The notes beneath the pieces were generated by a model that searched no databases, had not been told where the DNA came from, and saw only the letters and a program-made list of their open reading frames with translations. Position numbers and translations under genes: made by a program. This document shows positions 45,826 to 54,760 of a DNA stretch of 64,000 bases, one piece after another; position 1 is the stretch's first letter; each line of letters starts with the position of its first letter. The DNA is from Sphingomonas sp. Ag1 (GTDB taxonomy: Bacteria > Pseudomonadota > Alphaproteobacteria > Sphingomonadales > Sphingomonadaceae). Location of the stretch: assembly GCF_000980895.1 (NCBI RefSeq), contig NZ_LAZX01000094.1, forward strand, positions 1 through 64,000, in the 5' to 3' direction.

Positions 45826-46568
45826 CCCCTACTTTCATGAACCTGCTGGCCAACGCCTGGCGGGTGTTCCGCCGCGATGCGGACCTCATCCTGCGCATTG
45901 CCGGGCCGCTCATCTTCCTGCCGGCGCTGGCGGTCCAGCTGCTGTGCGACCCGCTGCCGGCACTGCCGACCGAGCGCGGCGATGAAGCTGCCATGGAGCA
46001 GTGGATCAACGCCGTATCCGCCTGGGGCAACAGCAACGCCTTTTTCTACGTGCTGGCGGACCTGATCGGGATGATCGGCCTGGCGACAATCGCATTGTTG
46101 CTGTTGTCGCCGGATCGGCTGACAGTGATCGGCAGCCTTGGCGCCGCCGTCCGACGCCTGTGGCGATTCGTGCTGCTCAACCTGCTCATCGCCATTCCCG
46201 TCGGGCTGGGATTGTGGCTGTTCGTCTTTCCGGGGCTCTATTTTCAGGCGCGCTTGATTGCGGCGCTGCCGGCGCTGGCTGCGGCGTCTGAGCTCAGCGC
46301 AGCGCGCGCCATCAGTCGTAGCTGGCGTCTCACTGCCAAGCCTGCCTGGGCGATCCTGGGCGCGGTCGTGTCGCTGTTTCTGGCGCAGTGGATCATCGTT
46401 CGGCCGCTGTTCCCGCTCGACACCTGGCTGCGTCAGCCGGAGCATGAGAACCCGTTCCTGATCGCCATGGTGGCGATATTGCTGACCGCCGCGACGACGA
46501 TCTACAATATTGCGATCCTGATGGTGGGAACGGTGGTCTATCGCCGCGGGGTCAGCAGCGGGATGTGA
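45822..46568 (+). CDS. Polytopic membrane protein, second of pair
   Basis: 248 residues from GTG 45822, overlapping the preceding stop (GTGA). About five hydrophobic helices, with the same internal pattern as its partner (YFQARLIAALPALAAASELSAARAISRSWRLT close to the end). Probably an ancient duplicate, as the ArxxRxS... SWRLT segments align. Likely forms a complex or co-translated pair with the upstream product. No catalytic motif. Its last 31 bases overlap the convergent GNAT gene. Confidence 0.82.
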   Translation: MTPTFMNLLANAWRVFRRDADLILRIAGPLIFLPALAVQLLCDPLPALPTERGDEAAMEQWINAVSAWGNSNAFFYVLADLIGMIGLATIALLLLSPDRLTVIGSLGAAVRRLWRFVLLNLLIAIPVGLGLWLFVFPGLYFQARLIAALPALAAASELSAARAISRSWRLTAKPAWAILGAVVSLFLAQWIIVRPLFPLDTWLRQPEHENPFLIAMVAILLTAATTIYNIAILMVGTVVYRRGVSSGM

Positions 46569-47131
46569 GGCGCGACGTCGGCGGGGAGCAGCCCGGCGAC
46601 CCGCGGATCGGCAAACGTTTCCACCGTTCGGCGGATCGGGACAAAGCCCTGCGCGCGGTAGAAATTGAGCGCTGACGGGTGATCGAGCGTGCAGGTATTG
46701 ACCGTGAGGCGTTCGATCCCCGGCCGCCAGGCGCGCAGCAGCGCCTCCGCCATCAGCCAGCGGCCGTGGCCGCGGCCGGTCAGTTCCGGGACCAATCCGA
46801 AATAGGAAATCTCGCCAACCGACGGCTGACGAAAGTCGAGTTCGACGAAACCGATCTCGATCCCCATCGAATCCATCACCGGATAGAGTTCGATCCGCGG
46901 GTCCCGGATGATGGGCAGCAGCGTGGCGTCGTCCATCACCAGCCGCGAAAACCACAGCCAGGGTGCGCCAACCCGGCGGAACAGGATTCGGTAGGCGTCG
47001 GCGCCCGGTTGCCGCCAGCGAAAGAGTCGCAGGGGAGACGAGGGCAGCGGCCGTAGCGGCGGCCGCGTCGTCATCTCCAGCGTCGTGACGACGGTGGCCA
47101 GTTGGTCATCAGGAACGGGCGTCAGCCCCAT
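46538..47131 (-). CDS. GNAT family N-acetyltransferase
   Basis: 197 residues. N terminus PVPDDQLATVVTTLEM, then FRRVGAPWLWFSRLVMDD, beta-strand pairs (IGFVELDFR, ISYFGLVPEL) and acetyl-CoA binding GRGHGRWLMAEALLRAW with LTVNTCTLDHPSALNFYRAQGF, typical of GNAT motifs A and B. Substrate unknown. Its start overlaps the hemF stop by 10 bases (same strand), and its 3' end overlaps the membrane-protein gene by 31 bases (opposite strand), so both ends are very tight. Probably co-transcribed with hemF. Confidence 0.88.
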   Translation of the reverse strand: MGLTPVPDDQLATVVTTLEMTTRPPLRPLPSSPLRLFRWRQPGADAYRILFRRVGAPWLWFSRLVMDDATLLPIIRDPRIELYPVMDSMGIEIGFVELDFRQPSVGEISYFGLVPELTGRGHGRWLMAEALLRAWRPGIERLTVNTCTLDHPSALNFYRAQGFVPIRRTVETFADPRVAGLLPADVAPHIPLLTPRR

Positions 47132-47964
47132 GTGGCGACCGGTGGCAGGCTCATCAGAATCGCGTCGATGTTGCCGCCCGTCTTGAGGCCGAACAGCGTC
47201 CCGCGGTCATAGACGAGGTTGAACTCGGCATAGCGACCGCGCCATTCGTTGCGCGCTGCCATCTCCGCATCGGTGAAGGGCATGTTCATGCGCCGCCGCA
47301 CGATTTTCGGGTAAATGTCGAGAAAGGCACTGCCGACATCCTGCGTGAATGCGAAATTGTCGGCGAACGCGCCTTCCAGATGGTCGTAGAAGATGCCGCC
47401 GACACCGCGATGAACCTTCCGGTGCGGGATGTAGAAATAATCGTCCGCCCATTTCTTGAACCGCGGGTAATGATCCGGATCGTGCGCGTCGCACGCCGTC
47501 TTCAGCGCCGCGTGGAAGTCCTCGGTGTCCTCGCTGATTGGCAGCGGCGGGTTGAGATCCGCGCCGCCGCCGAACCACCGCTTGGTGGTGACGAGGAAGC
47601 GGGTGTTCATGTGAACCGCCGGCACATGCGGGTTCGCCATGTGCGCCACCAGGCTGATGCCGGTCGCGAAGAACCGCGGATCATCGCCCGCACCATGGAT
47701 CGTCTTGCCGAACTCGCTCTCGAACGTCCCGCCGACGGTGGACACGTTCACGCCGACCTTTTCGAACACGCGGCCCTTCATCACCCCGCGAACGCCGCCG
47801 CCGCCCGGCTCGCCCGACGGGTCGTGACGATCCCAGGGCGTGTAGGTGAAGCTGGCCTCCGATCCTGCCTCGCGCTCGATCGCCTCGAATGCGGCGCAGA
47901 TCTGGTCGCGGAGATGCTCGAACCATTGGCGAGCGGCGGTCTGTTCTGGATCGAGCGTCAGCAT
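47122..47964 (-). CDS. hemF: Oxygen-dependent coproporphyrinogen III oxidase
   Basis: 280 residues. Converts coproporphyrinogen III to protoporphyrinogen IX using O2, in heme synthesis. Fingerprints: GGGGVRGVMKGRVFEKVGVN, HMANPHVPAVHMNTRF, WFGGGADLNPP, HRKVHRGVGGIFYDHLE and the C-terminal GRTxFGL-like GTLFGLKTGGNIDAILMSLPP. Homodimeric cytosolic enzyme of normal length. Its use fits an aerobe with the bc1 complex encoded nearby. The GNAT gene overlaps its 3' end. Confidence 0.97.
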   Translation of the reverse strand: MLTLDPEQTAARQWFEHLRDQICAAFEAIEREAGSEASFTYTPWDRHDPSGEPGGGGVRGVMKGRVFEKVGVNVSTVGGTFESEFGKTIHGAGDDPRFFATGISLVAHMANPHVPAVHMNTRFLVTTKRWFGGGADLNPPLPISEDTEDFHAALKTACDAHDPDHYPRFKKWADDYFYIPHRKVHRGVGGIFYDHLEGAFADNFAFTQDVGSAFLDIYPKIVRRRMNMPFTDAEMAARNEWRGRYAEFNLVYDRGTLFGLKTGGNIDAILMSLPPVATWG

Positions 47965-48015
47965 GATCGCGCCTTTAGAGACAGGGTGGATCGGGTGTCG
48001 AGGTGCCAGAATGTC

Positions 48016-48474
48016 CTACCGGGCAGGCGCCTCAGCATGCCTGAGCTGGCGCAGGGCCTCGGCAAGGATGATTCCCGCGCTGACTGCGACATTGAGCGAT
48101 CGCATGCCCGAAAGCAGAGGAATCCGCACGGCCAGATCGGCACAAGCATGCACGTCGTCGGGCACGCCAGCGCTTTCGCTGCCGAAAAGCAGGATATCCG
48201 ACTGTTCAAAACGGGCGTCCCACAGGTCGGTCGCGCCGCGCGTGCTGGCAAGCACCAGCCGGCCATCACGCTCCTTGTTGAACGTCGCCCAATCGACATG
48301 CCGCGTGACCTGTCCTGCCGGAAGATAGTCCATGCCGGAGCGGCGTAACGCCTTGTCACTCCAGGGAAAACCCATTGGTTCGATGAGGTCGACGGGAACG
48401 CCAAAGCAGGCGGCGGTGCGCAGGATCGTTCCCACGTTGCCGGCGATGTCCGGTTCGTAAAGCGCAAGTCGCAT
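48016..48474 (-). CDS. trmL: tRNA (cytidine(34)-2'-O)-methyltransferase
   Basis: 152 residues, a minimal SPOUT methyltransferase with a C-terminal trefoil knot. MRLALYEPDIAGNVGTILRTAACFGV at the start, LFGSESAGVPDDV and IPLLSGMRSLNVAVSAGIIL at the knot (the S-N-V-A SAM site). Methylates the ribose of wobble cytidine or cmnm5U in tRNA-Leu. Normal length (about 155). Reads toward hemF; divergent from petA across 199 bases, in which I see no gene, only likely promoter sequence. Confidence 0.95.
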   Translation of the reverse strand: MRLALYEPDIAGNVGTILRTAACFGVPVDLIEPMGFPWSDKALRRSGMDYLPAGQVTRHVDWATFNKERDGRLVLASTRGATDLWDARFEQSDILLFGSESAGVPDDVHACADLAVRIPLLSGMRSLNVAVSAGIILAEALRQLRHAEAPAR

Positions 48475-48673
48475 GGCAATGCTTTAGCAATGGTGAGCCG
48501 TGCCGCCATGATGAAGCGCCGGTGAATGATCGCAAAATCACCATTGGCAGGCGCAGGGTGCGAAGCTATCAACCCGCCGACCCCGCGGGGCGATGGGGAA
48601 AAAAGGCGGGCGTCGGGGAGGCTCTTTCCAAATGCGCGTTCCCCGCCGGGGCCGGTTGGACAAGGGTTGGTGA

Positions 48674-49258
48674 ATGGCGACGGCTGACAACACAATTACT
48701 CCGGGCGATTACCCAACGCCTGAAGCGGAAGACGGGCACGATCCCCGTCGTAGAGATTTCATCAATATCGCGGCTGTTGCATGGGCTGGCGTCGGCGCGG
48801 GCGTTATCGTCCTGCCGCTGATCAACCAGATGAACCCGTCGGGCGACGTGCTGGCTTTGTCGACGACTGAGATCGACATCAGCAAGATCGAGCCGGGTCA
48901 GTCGATCAAGTCGACGTTCCGCAAGCAGCCGCTGTTCGTGCGCAATCTGACGCCGAAGGAAATTGCCGAGGCCGATGCCGTTCCGGTGAGCGATCTGCGC
49001 GATCCGCAGACGCTGGAGGAACGCACCAAGTCGGGCAAGAAGAACTGGCTGATCACCCTGGGCGTGTGCACCCACCTGGGCTGCGTGCCGCTGGGTGCGG
49101 GCGAGGGCGAGAACAAGGGGCCGTTCGGCGGCTACTTCTGCCCGTGTCACGGCTCTGCCTATGACACTGCCGGCCGCATCCGCTCCGGTCCCGCACCGAC
49201 GAACCTCGTCGTTCCCGAATATGAATTCACGTCCGACACCGTCGTGACGGTCGGTTGA
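48674..49258 (+). CDS. petA: Ubiquinol-cytochrome c reductase, Rieske iron-sulfur subunit
   Basis: 194 residues. Twin-arginine-type leader DPRRRDFINIAAV followed by one membrane helix (about 31-52), then the Rieske [2Fe-2S] ligands: Cys132 and His134 in CTHLGC (with Cys137) and Cys156, His159 in CPCHGS (with Cys158 for the disulfide). Accepts an electron from ubiquinol at the Qo site and passes it to cytochrome c1. First gene of petABC. Ribosome binding site AAGGG. The RRRDF motif suggests Tat targeting, as known for Rieske proteins. Confidence 0.97.
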   Translation: MATADNTITPGDYPTPEAEDGHDPRRRDFINIAAVAWAGVGAGVIVLPLINQMNPSGDVLALSTTEIDISKIEPGQSIKSTFRKQPLFVRNLTPKEIAEADAVPVSDLRDPQTLEERTKSGKKNWLITLGVCTHLGCVPLGAGEGENKGPFGGYFCPCHGSAYDTAGRIRSGPAPTNLVVPEYEFTSDTVVTVG

Positions 49259-49270
49259 GGTAGCACACAG

Positions 49271-50557
49271 ATGAGCTTTCCCTGGGCCAAGCATTATGAG
49301 CCAAAGCAGCCGCTGATGCGGTGGATGGACGAGAAGCTGCCGCTGCCGCGCCTCGTCTACAACGCTGTTGGCGCCGGTTATCCGGTGCCGCGCAATCTCA
49401 ACTATTTCTGGAACTTCGGCGTGCTCGCCGGCTTGGCGCTGGTGTGCCAGATCGTGACGGGCATCGTGTTGGCGATGCATTATGCGCCTAACAGCCTGGT
49501 CGCCTTCGGCTCGGTCGAAAGCATCATGCGCGACGTCAACGGCGGCTGGTTCCTGCGCTATGCGCATGCCAACGGCGCCTCGATGTTCCTCGCCGTGGTC
49601 TACATCCACATCGCCCGCGGCCTGTATTACGGGTCGTACAAGGCGCCGCGTGAAATGGTGTGGCTGCTGGGTGTCGTGATCTTCCTTCTCATGATGGCGA
49701 CCGCCTTCATGGGCTACGTGCTGCCGTGGGGCCAGATGAGCTTCTGGGGCGCGCAGGTGATCACCGGCTTCTTCTCGGCCATTCCCTTGGTCGGTGAGCC
49801 GATCCGCGTGCTGCTGCTGGGCGGCTATGCGCCGGATAATGCTGCGCTGAACCGGTTCTTCTCGCTGCACTATCTGCTGCCGTTCGTCATCGCGGGCGTC
49901 ATCATCCTGCACATCTGGGCGCTGCACATCCCGGGTTCGAACAACCCGACCGGCGTCGACGTGAAGGGTGAGCAGGACACCGTTCCGTTCCACCCGTATT
50001 ACACGGCCAAGGACGGCGTCGGCGTTGCCGTGTTCTTCCTGGTCTTCGCGGCGCTGATCTTCTTCTCGCCGAACATGCTGGGTCACCCGGACAATTACAT
50101 CGAGGCGAACCCGCTCTCGACGCCGGCGCACATCGTTCCGGAATGGTACTTCCTGCCGTTCTACGCGATCCTGAAGAGCTTCACCGCGGACTTCATCCTG
50201 ACGGGCAAGCTGTGGGGCGTGCTGGCGATGTTCGGCTCGATCCTGCTGCTGTTCTTCCTGCCGTGGCTCGACAGCTCGCCGGTTCGTTCGGCCAACTATC
50301 GTCCGACGTACCGCTGGTTCCTGGCCGTGCTCGCAATCGACGTGCTGGTCCTGGGCTATATCGGTGGCGCGGAAGCGAATGCTCGCAACGTCATCATCGG
50401 TCAGATCGCGACGGCTTATTACTTCGCGCACTTCCTGATCATCCTGCCGATCGTCTCGCGCTCGGAGCGTCCGCGCCCGCTGCCGAATTCGATCACCGAG
50501 GCGGTGCTTGCCAAGCATGGCGGAACCTCGCCTGCACAGACCGCGCTGGCACACTGA
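49271..50557 (+). CDS. petB: Cytochrome b subunit of the bc1 complex
   Basis: 428 residues. Eight-helix membrane protein with heme bL and bH ligands: His pairs at about 96/110 and 196/212 (helices at [19 protein letters not shown], and [20 protein letters not shown]), Qo motif [12 protein letters not shown] and [16 protein letters not shown]. Oxidises ubiquinol and drives the Q cycle. Starts 12 bases after petA. Normal length for the alphaproteobacterial type. Confidence 0.98.
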   Translation: MSFPWAKHYEPKQPLMRWMDEKLPLPRLVYNAVGAGYPVPRNLNYFWNFGVLAGLALVCQIVTGIVLAMHYAPNSLVAFGSVESIMRDVNGGWFLRYAHANGASMFLAVVYIHIARGLYYGSYKAPREMVWLLGVVIFLLMMATAFMGYVLPWGQMSFWGAQVITGFFSAIPLVGEPIRVLLLGGYAPDNAALNRFFSLHYLLPFVIAGVIILHIWALHIPGSNNPTGVDVKGEQDTVPFHPYYTAKDGVGVAVFFLVFAALIFFSPNMLGHPDNYIEANPLSTPAHIVPEWYFLPFYAILKSFTADFILTGKLWGVLAMFGSILLLFFLPWLDSSPVRSANYRPTYRWFLAVLAIDVLVLGYIGGAEANARNVIIGQIATAYYFAHFLIILPIVSRSERPRPLPNSITEAVLAKHGGTSPAQTALAH

Positions 50558-50582
50558 GCCGATACGGGGGAATTGAAAGAAA

Positions 50583-51425
50583 ATGGTTCGTACCATCGCA
50601 CTCCTGATCGGCGCGGGATTCGTCTTCGTGCTCGGTATCGCGCTGTTCGGGACGGTTTCCACCGCGATCAGTGATCCGGCACCGGAGACCGCCGAACATG
50701 AGTTCCACCTCCATCCCAAGGATGCGGGGCTCTCCTCCGCTGGCCTGTTCGGCAAGTTCGACAAGCAGCAGCTGCAGCGTGGCCTCAAGGTCTACCAGGA
50801 GGTTTGCGCCGCCTGCCACAGCCTGAAGTATGTCTCGTTCCGCGACTTCGAGCAGCTCGGCTACAGCGAGGGCCAGGTGAAGGCGCTTGCCCAGGCGTGG
50901 CCGATCGAGCAGCCGAGCGTGAACCCGGACACGGGCGAAGCGATGACGCGGAAGAACATCCCGTCTGACCGTATCCCGAGCCCGTACCCGAACGAGGTCG
51001 CGGCGCGTGCGGCCAACAACAATGCGCTGCCGCCTGATCTGTCCCTGATCACCAAGGCTCGTCATGATGGCGCCAATTACGTTGCGTCGCTGCTGGACGG
51101 CTATCAGAACCAGCCGGCAGAGTTGCTGCGTAAGTTCCCGGACGCGAAGACGCCGCAGGGCCTTCACTACAACCCGTACTTCGCGAACCTGAACATCGCG
51201 ATGCCGCCGCCCATCACGGCCGACGGGCAGGTGACCTACGAGGACGGCACGCCGGCGACCAAGGAGCAGATGTCGAAGGACGTGTCGGCATTCCTCGCCT
51301 GGACCGCGGAGCCGAACCTGGAATCGCGTCACGCCGCAGGATTTGCCGCGATCATCTTCCTCGCGATCTTCGTGTTCCTGACCTGGGGTGCGTACCAGAA
51401 CGTCTGGCGCGGGGTTAAGCACTGA
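50583..51425 (+). CDS. petC: Cytochrome c1 of the bc1 complex
   Basis: 280 residues. Signal/anchor at the N terminus (MVRTIALLIGAGFVFVLGIALFG), heme-binding CAACH (Cys75, Cys78, His79) and a Met ligand downstream in IAMPPP. C-terminal membrane anchor GFAAIIFLAIFVFLTWGAY. Transfers electrons from the Rieske centre to soluble cytochrome c. Last gene of the operon; starts 25 bases after petB and is followed by two hairpins. Confidence 0.97.
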   Translation: MVRTIALLIGAGFVFVLGIALFGTVSTAISDPAPETAEHEFHLHPKDAGLSSAGLFGKFDKQQLQRGLKVYQEVCAACHSLKYVSFRDFEQLGYSEGQVKALAQAWPIEQPSVNPDTGEAMTRKNIPSDRIPSPYPNEVAARAANNNALPPDLSLITKARHDGANYVASLLDGYQNQPAELLRKFPDAKTPQGLHYNPYFANLNIAMPPPITADGQVTYEDGTPATKEQMSKDVSAFLAWTAEPNLESRHAAGFAAIIFLAIFVFLTWGAYQNVWRGVKH

Positions 51426-51437
51426 GCTGAACCAGAA

Positions 51438-51508
51438 CGATCCCGGGCACGCCGGCCGGGATCGATAGCGAGAAAGCCCCGGTCGCCATTCGCGGCCGGG
51501 GCTTTTTT
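51438..51508 (+). terminator. Terminator of the petABC operon
   Basis: A first hairpin CGATCCCGG (51438-51446) / CCGGGATCG (51456-51464) is followed by a second, AAAGCCCCGG (51473-51482) / CCGGGGCTTTTTT (51496-51508), with a T-run. The second is a clear Rho-independent terminator; the first may reinforce it or bind a regulator. Confidence 0.93.
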
Positions 51509-51542
51509 GTTGTGCGGCTTGCGGTCGCTTCGGTGCGAGCGC

Positions 51543-52148
51543 ATGACCCGCCGCATGAGCACGAACGAGAGCCCTGAGATCAGCGCGGCCAGCCGCCATG
51601 TCGCAGCGGCAAACGCCGATAATGCCGATCTGAAGGCGCTGATCCGGACCATCCCGGACTTCCCGAAGCCGGGTATCCAGTTTCGTGACGTGACCACGCT
51701 GCTGCTGGATCGTTGCGGCTTTTCGAGCTGCGTCGGGCGGATGGCAGCGGCAGCTCCCGGTCCGGTTGATCTGGTCGCCGGGGTCGAGGCGCGGGGCTTT
51801 CTGTTCGCCGGTGCGCTCGCCGATCGATTGAATGCGGGCGTGCTCCTGATCCGCAAGGACGGCAAGCTGCCGGGTGCCACGATCGCGGAGGATTATGCCC
51901 TGGAATACGGGCAGGATCGGATCGCGATGCACGCCGACGCCTGTGCCCCCGACGCACGCGTGCTGCTGGTCGACGATCTGATCGCCACCGGCGGGACGGC
52001 ACGCGCGGCCGTTCGCTTGTTGCGCAAGGCGGGGGCCCGGGTCGTCCAGGCACAATTCCTCGTTGACCTGCCCGAGCTGGGCGGCGCCGACGCGCTACGG
52101 AAGGACGGGGTTGATGTGCATGCCCTGGTCGCCTTCGAGGGCCATTAG
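51543..52148 (+). CDS. apt: Adenine phosphoribosyltransferase
   Basis: 201 residues from ATG 51543 (ATG 51555 also possible; neither has a clear ribosome binding site). Purine salvage: adenine plus PRPP to AMP. Features: IPDFPKPGIQFRDVTTLL at the start of the fold, GVEARGFLFAGALA and the PRPP-binding VLLVDDLIATGGTARA. The N terminus is longer than in E. coli Apt (183). Monocistronic, between terminator of petABC and the Gly/Tyr-rich gene. Confidence 0.95.
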   Translation: MTRRMSTNESPEISAASRHVAAANADNADLKALIRTIPDFPKPGIQFRDVTTLLLDRCGFSSCVGRMAAAAPGPVDLVAGVEARGFLFAGALADRLNAGVLLIRKDGKLPGATIAEDYALEYGQDRIAMHADACAPDARVLLVDDLIATGGTARAAVRLLRKAGARVVQAQFLVDLPELGGADALRKDGVDVHALVAFEGH

Positions 52149-52227
52149 GAACTTCGCCGACCGCTTGTCGTTGTCGATGAATTGGCGGCGCGTATCAGCC
52201 GCTTCTCCGCCGTTGTAGGAGGATGCC

Positions 52228-52836
52228 ATGAAGTGGCAGCGTGCAGGGCTGATCGCCATCATCTCGGCCCTTGGTTTCGCCTCGAGTGCCTGTACCGACG
52301 GCTATGGCTATAGTGGCGTCGGCCTCGGCTACGGCTCGGGCTATTATGGCGATCCCTATTACGGGGACCCCTATTATTACGGCGGTGCACCCTATGGCGT
52401 CGGGCTGGGCGGCACCTTCGGCTGGTACGACAATTTCTATTATCCCGGCACCGGCGTCTATGTGTACGATCAGTACCGTCGCCCGCGGCGCTGGAACAAT
52501 GCGCAGCGACGCTATTGGCAGAGCAGGCCTGGCTGGAACCAGCCCAATCGTCGACCCGATTGGGGTGGCTTCAATCGTCCCGACCGCCCCGGGCGGCCGA
52601 ACTGGGGTGCGGGTCGCCCGGGCAATCCCGATGCCGTGCGTCCGGGGCGGCCGCGCCCGCCCGGCGCCGCCCCGGGTCAGCGGCCAAATCCCTGGAACAC
52701 TCCGGGATATAATCGTCCGCAGAACCCCGGTCGCCAGCCCGGTGCCGGTCGTCCGCAAGGCCCCCGGCCGGGTGGCTTCGGCAACCGGGGTGGGCCAGGG
52801 CGCGGCGCCGACCGGCCCGTCACCCGCCCACAGTGA
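52228..52836 (+). CDS. Exported Gly/Tyr- and Arg/Pro-rich low-complexity protein
   Basis: 202 residues from ATG 52228, preceded by an almost ideal TAGGAGGA. Signal region (MKWQRAGLIAIISALGFASSAC), possibly with a lipid-anchored Cys22, though the lipobox SSAC is weak. Residues 24-80 are rich in Gly and Tyr (GLGYGSGYYGDPYYGDPYYYGG); from about 85 the protein is Arg/Pro/Gly/Asn-rich with repeated RP, NRP and GRP units. No family can be named; similar proteins are often annotated as hypothetical in sphingomonads. The open frame on the minus strand and in another plus frame across it are shadows. Confidence 0.8.
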   Translation: MKWQRAGLIAIISALGFASSACTDGYGYSGVGLGYGSGYYGDPYYGDPYYYGGAPYGVGLGGTFGWYDNFYYPGTGVYVYDQYRRPRRWNNAQRRYWQSRPGWNQPNRRPDWGGFNRPDRPGRPNWGAGRPGNPDAVRPGRPRPPGAAPGQRPNPWNTPGYNRPQNPGRQPGAGRPQGPRPGGFGNRGGPGRGADRPVTRPQ

Positions 52837-52886
52837 TCCCGCCCGCGCGCTGAACGGCGCGCGCGGCAGGCATTGGTGATGGTCAG

Positions 52887-53336
52887 CTAGGTCGCCGGTC
52901 GCGTGGCAATCAGGCCGTTCGACACCATGGTCATGACCACGACGTCGTCCTGGTTGAATACGCTCATCCGGCTTTTGAAAATGCCCATCTCGGGCCGCGA
53001 CTGCGACTGGCGCTTTTCGATCACCTCGGTCTCGCAGCGAAGCGTATCCCCGGGATAGACCGGCTTGACCCAGCGAAGCTCGTCGATCCCCGGCGAACCC
53101 AGCCCGGCAGACGGGTGGCGCTTCCCGTTCTCCACGATCATCGACATCACCATCGCGCAGGTGTGCCACCCGCTGGCGGACAGCCGCCCGAAATGCGTCT
53201 GGGCGGCGGCGTCGTCGGACAGGTGAAAGGGCTGCGGGTCGTAGCGCGATGCGAAGTCGACGACCTCCTCGCGCGTTACCTTGTAATTGCCGAAACTTGC
53301 CCGCGCACCGACCTCGATGTCTTCGAAATATTGCAT
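52887..53336 (-). CDS. MaoC-like dehydratase (hot-dog fold)
   Basis: 149 residues. A single hot-dog domain with the hydratase signature FHLSDDAAAQTHFGRLSASGWH (catalytic Asp and His). Similar proteins hydrate enoyl-CoA in fatty-acid or polyester metabolism; (R)-specific enoyl-CoA hydratase is the standard example. VKPVYPGDTLRCETEVIEKRQS is the family second half. It lies eight bases downstream of the phosphodiesterase gene stop and may be co-transcribed, though no functional link is obvious. Confidence 0.9.
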   Translation of the reverse strand: MQYFEDIEVGARASFGNYKVTREEVVDFASRYDPQPFHLSDDAAAQTHFGRLSASGWHTCAMVMSMIVENGKRHPSAGLGSPGIDELRWVKPVYPGDTLRCETEVIEKRQSQSRPEMGIFKSRMSVFNQDDVVVMTMVSNGLIATRPAT

Positions 53337-53344
53337 TGCCTCTC

Positions 53345-54646
53345 CTATCTGCGCCGTAGCACCGGGCGGAACACCGCATCCGTGCTGTCCAGCGTAGGGT
53401 CGGCGGGCAGGCCGAGCAATGTACGAAGCAGGGGGGCAACGGCGACATTGTCAAAGGCGCCGACCTTCTTCCCCGGGGCGAACGCGGGGCCGTTGGCGAT
53501 GAACAGCGCCTGCATGCTGGGCGCATAAGGGTCAAAGCCGTGGTTGCCGCGCGTGTACGTCATGGTCGGTGCCGTCTTCTGAAGCTCCCAGCCGTCCTCG
53601 GCGAGGCACAGGAACGCAGGAACGCGGACGTTCTGGCCATAATGGAACCGGGCCGGAATCGCCTCCTTGCGCCAGCATTCCATATGGGCGTGCGGCTTGA
53701 GCAACGCCGCCGCGACGGCGGCATCGCGGCCGGGCAGCGGCGCGAAGGTCGCATAGGGGCCGCTTTCGACAACGCGCGCGTCGGTGGCGGGAACGATGCG
53801 GTCGAGCGCCACGACCCGCTCGCTCGACGTCTGCGACATGCCGTGGTCGGATACGATGATGAGGTTGGCCGGCTGCCCCAGCTCGGCAAGGCCCTCCACC
53901 AAGGCGCCGATCTGGCGATCCACCTCGGCAAGCGCGGTGTTCACGCCTGGTGAGTTCGGCCCGTCGCGATGTCCTTCCGTATCGACCACGTCGAAGTAGG
54001 TGGTGACGAAGCGCGGGCGGCTGGCGGCCGGACGCCGCATCCAGTCGATCACCTGGCGCACGCGATTGTCGCCGGGAAGCTGCTGGCTGAAGGCTTGCCA
54101 GTCATAGGGCCGGGTGCCGCCGGTAATATCGTTCGGCCAGGCTGTCGCGCGCGCGCCGCCCCAAGCGACGTTCGAGCCGGGCCAGAACATCGAGGCGGTC
54201 GGAATGCCGGCCTCTTCCGCGGTCACCCAGATCGGCGGCACGGCGTTCCACCAGAAGGGATCGTCGCTCGCCATGGTGAAGACCTCACCCGGGCGACTGG
54301 GATCCTCCATCATGTTGGCGGCGATGCCATGCCGGTCGGGACGTACGCCGGTGACGATGGTCCAGTGATTGGGAAAGGTCTTGGAGGGAAAAGAGGGGCG
54401 CATCGGCCCTGTCACGCCCCCCGCCGCGAGACGCGACAGGTTCGGCGTCAGACCACGCTTCAGATAATCGGGATGAAAACCGTCGATCGAGATGAGGATC
54501 GTGACGGGTGCCCGCTGCATTTCGATGGCCGCGCTTGTCACGCCAGCCGGCGCGGTTGCGGAGGGGAGGGCCGGCGGGGTCTCGGGATAGGCGCAACCGG
54601 CGAGGGCGGTGAAAGCAGCGAAGGCAGGAACGAGTCGACGGATCAT
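53345..54646 (-). CDS. Ectonucleotide pyrophosphatase/phosphodiesterase family protein (lipoprotein)
   Basis: 433 residues with lipobox LAGC (TALAGC). Alkaline-phosphatase superfamily, NPP type: metal Asp in ISIDGFHPDYL, Thr nucleophile in PSFPSKTFPNH, DTEGHRDGPN, SDHGMS and GNHGFDPY holding the zinc ligands. Hydrolyses phosphodiester or pyrophosphate bonds, for instance nucleotides, in the periplasm, probably for phosphate scavenging. Length 433 fits bacterial NPP. Reads into the MaoC gene. 114 bases separate it from the PQQ-type dehydrogenase upstream. Confidence 0.92.
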   Translation of the reverse strand: MIRRLVPAFAAFTALAGCAYPETPPALPSATAPAGVTSAAIEMQRAPVTILISIDGFHPDYLKRGLTPNLSRLAAGGVTGPMRPSFPSKTFPNHWTIVTGVRPDRHGIAANMMEDPSRPGEVFTMASDDPFWWNAVPPIWVTAEEAGIPTASMFWPGSNVAWGGARATAWPNDITGGTRPYDWQAFSQQLPGDNRVRQVIDWMRRPAASRPRFVTTYFDVVDTEGHRDGPNSPGVNTALAEVDRQIGALVEGLAELGQPANLIIVSDHGMSQTSSERVVALDRIVPATDARVVESGPYATFAPLPGRDAAVAAALLKPHAHMECWRKEAIPARFHYGQNVRVPAFLCLAEDGWELQKTAPTMTYTRGNHGFDPYAPSMQALFIANGPAFAPGKKVGAFDNVAVAPLLRTLLGLPADPTLDSTDAVFRPVLRRR

Positions 54647-54760
54647 GGCGCCCCGTTAGCTCGCGTCACCGCTCCTGTCTTGCGCAGCATTGTTACAACA
54701 GGCGATTTGCTCGCCGGATGGAGGCCGCGATCAGCGGCCCTCCATCGCGTCACCGAAGCC

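Noticed and set aside
48569..50788. 739-codon minus-strand frame
   Set aside because: Antisense to petA and petB, whose heme and Fe-S ligands prove the plus frame.
52195..53535. 446-codon minus-strand frame and a 202-codon alternate plus frame over the Gly/Tyr-rich gene
   Set aside because: Low-complexity DNA keeps several frames open; only the 52228 frame has a ribosome binding site and signal peptide.
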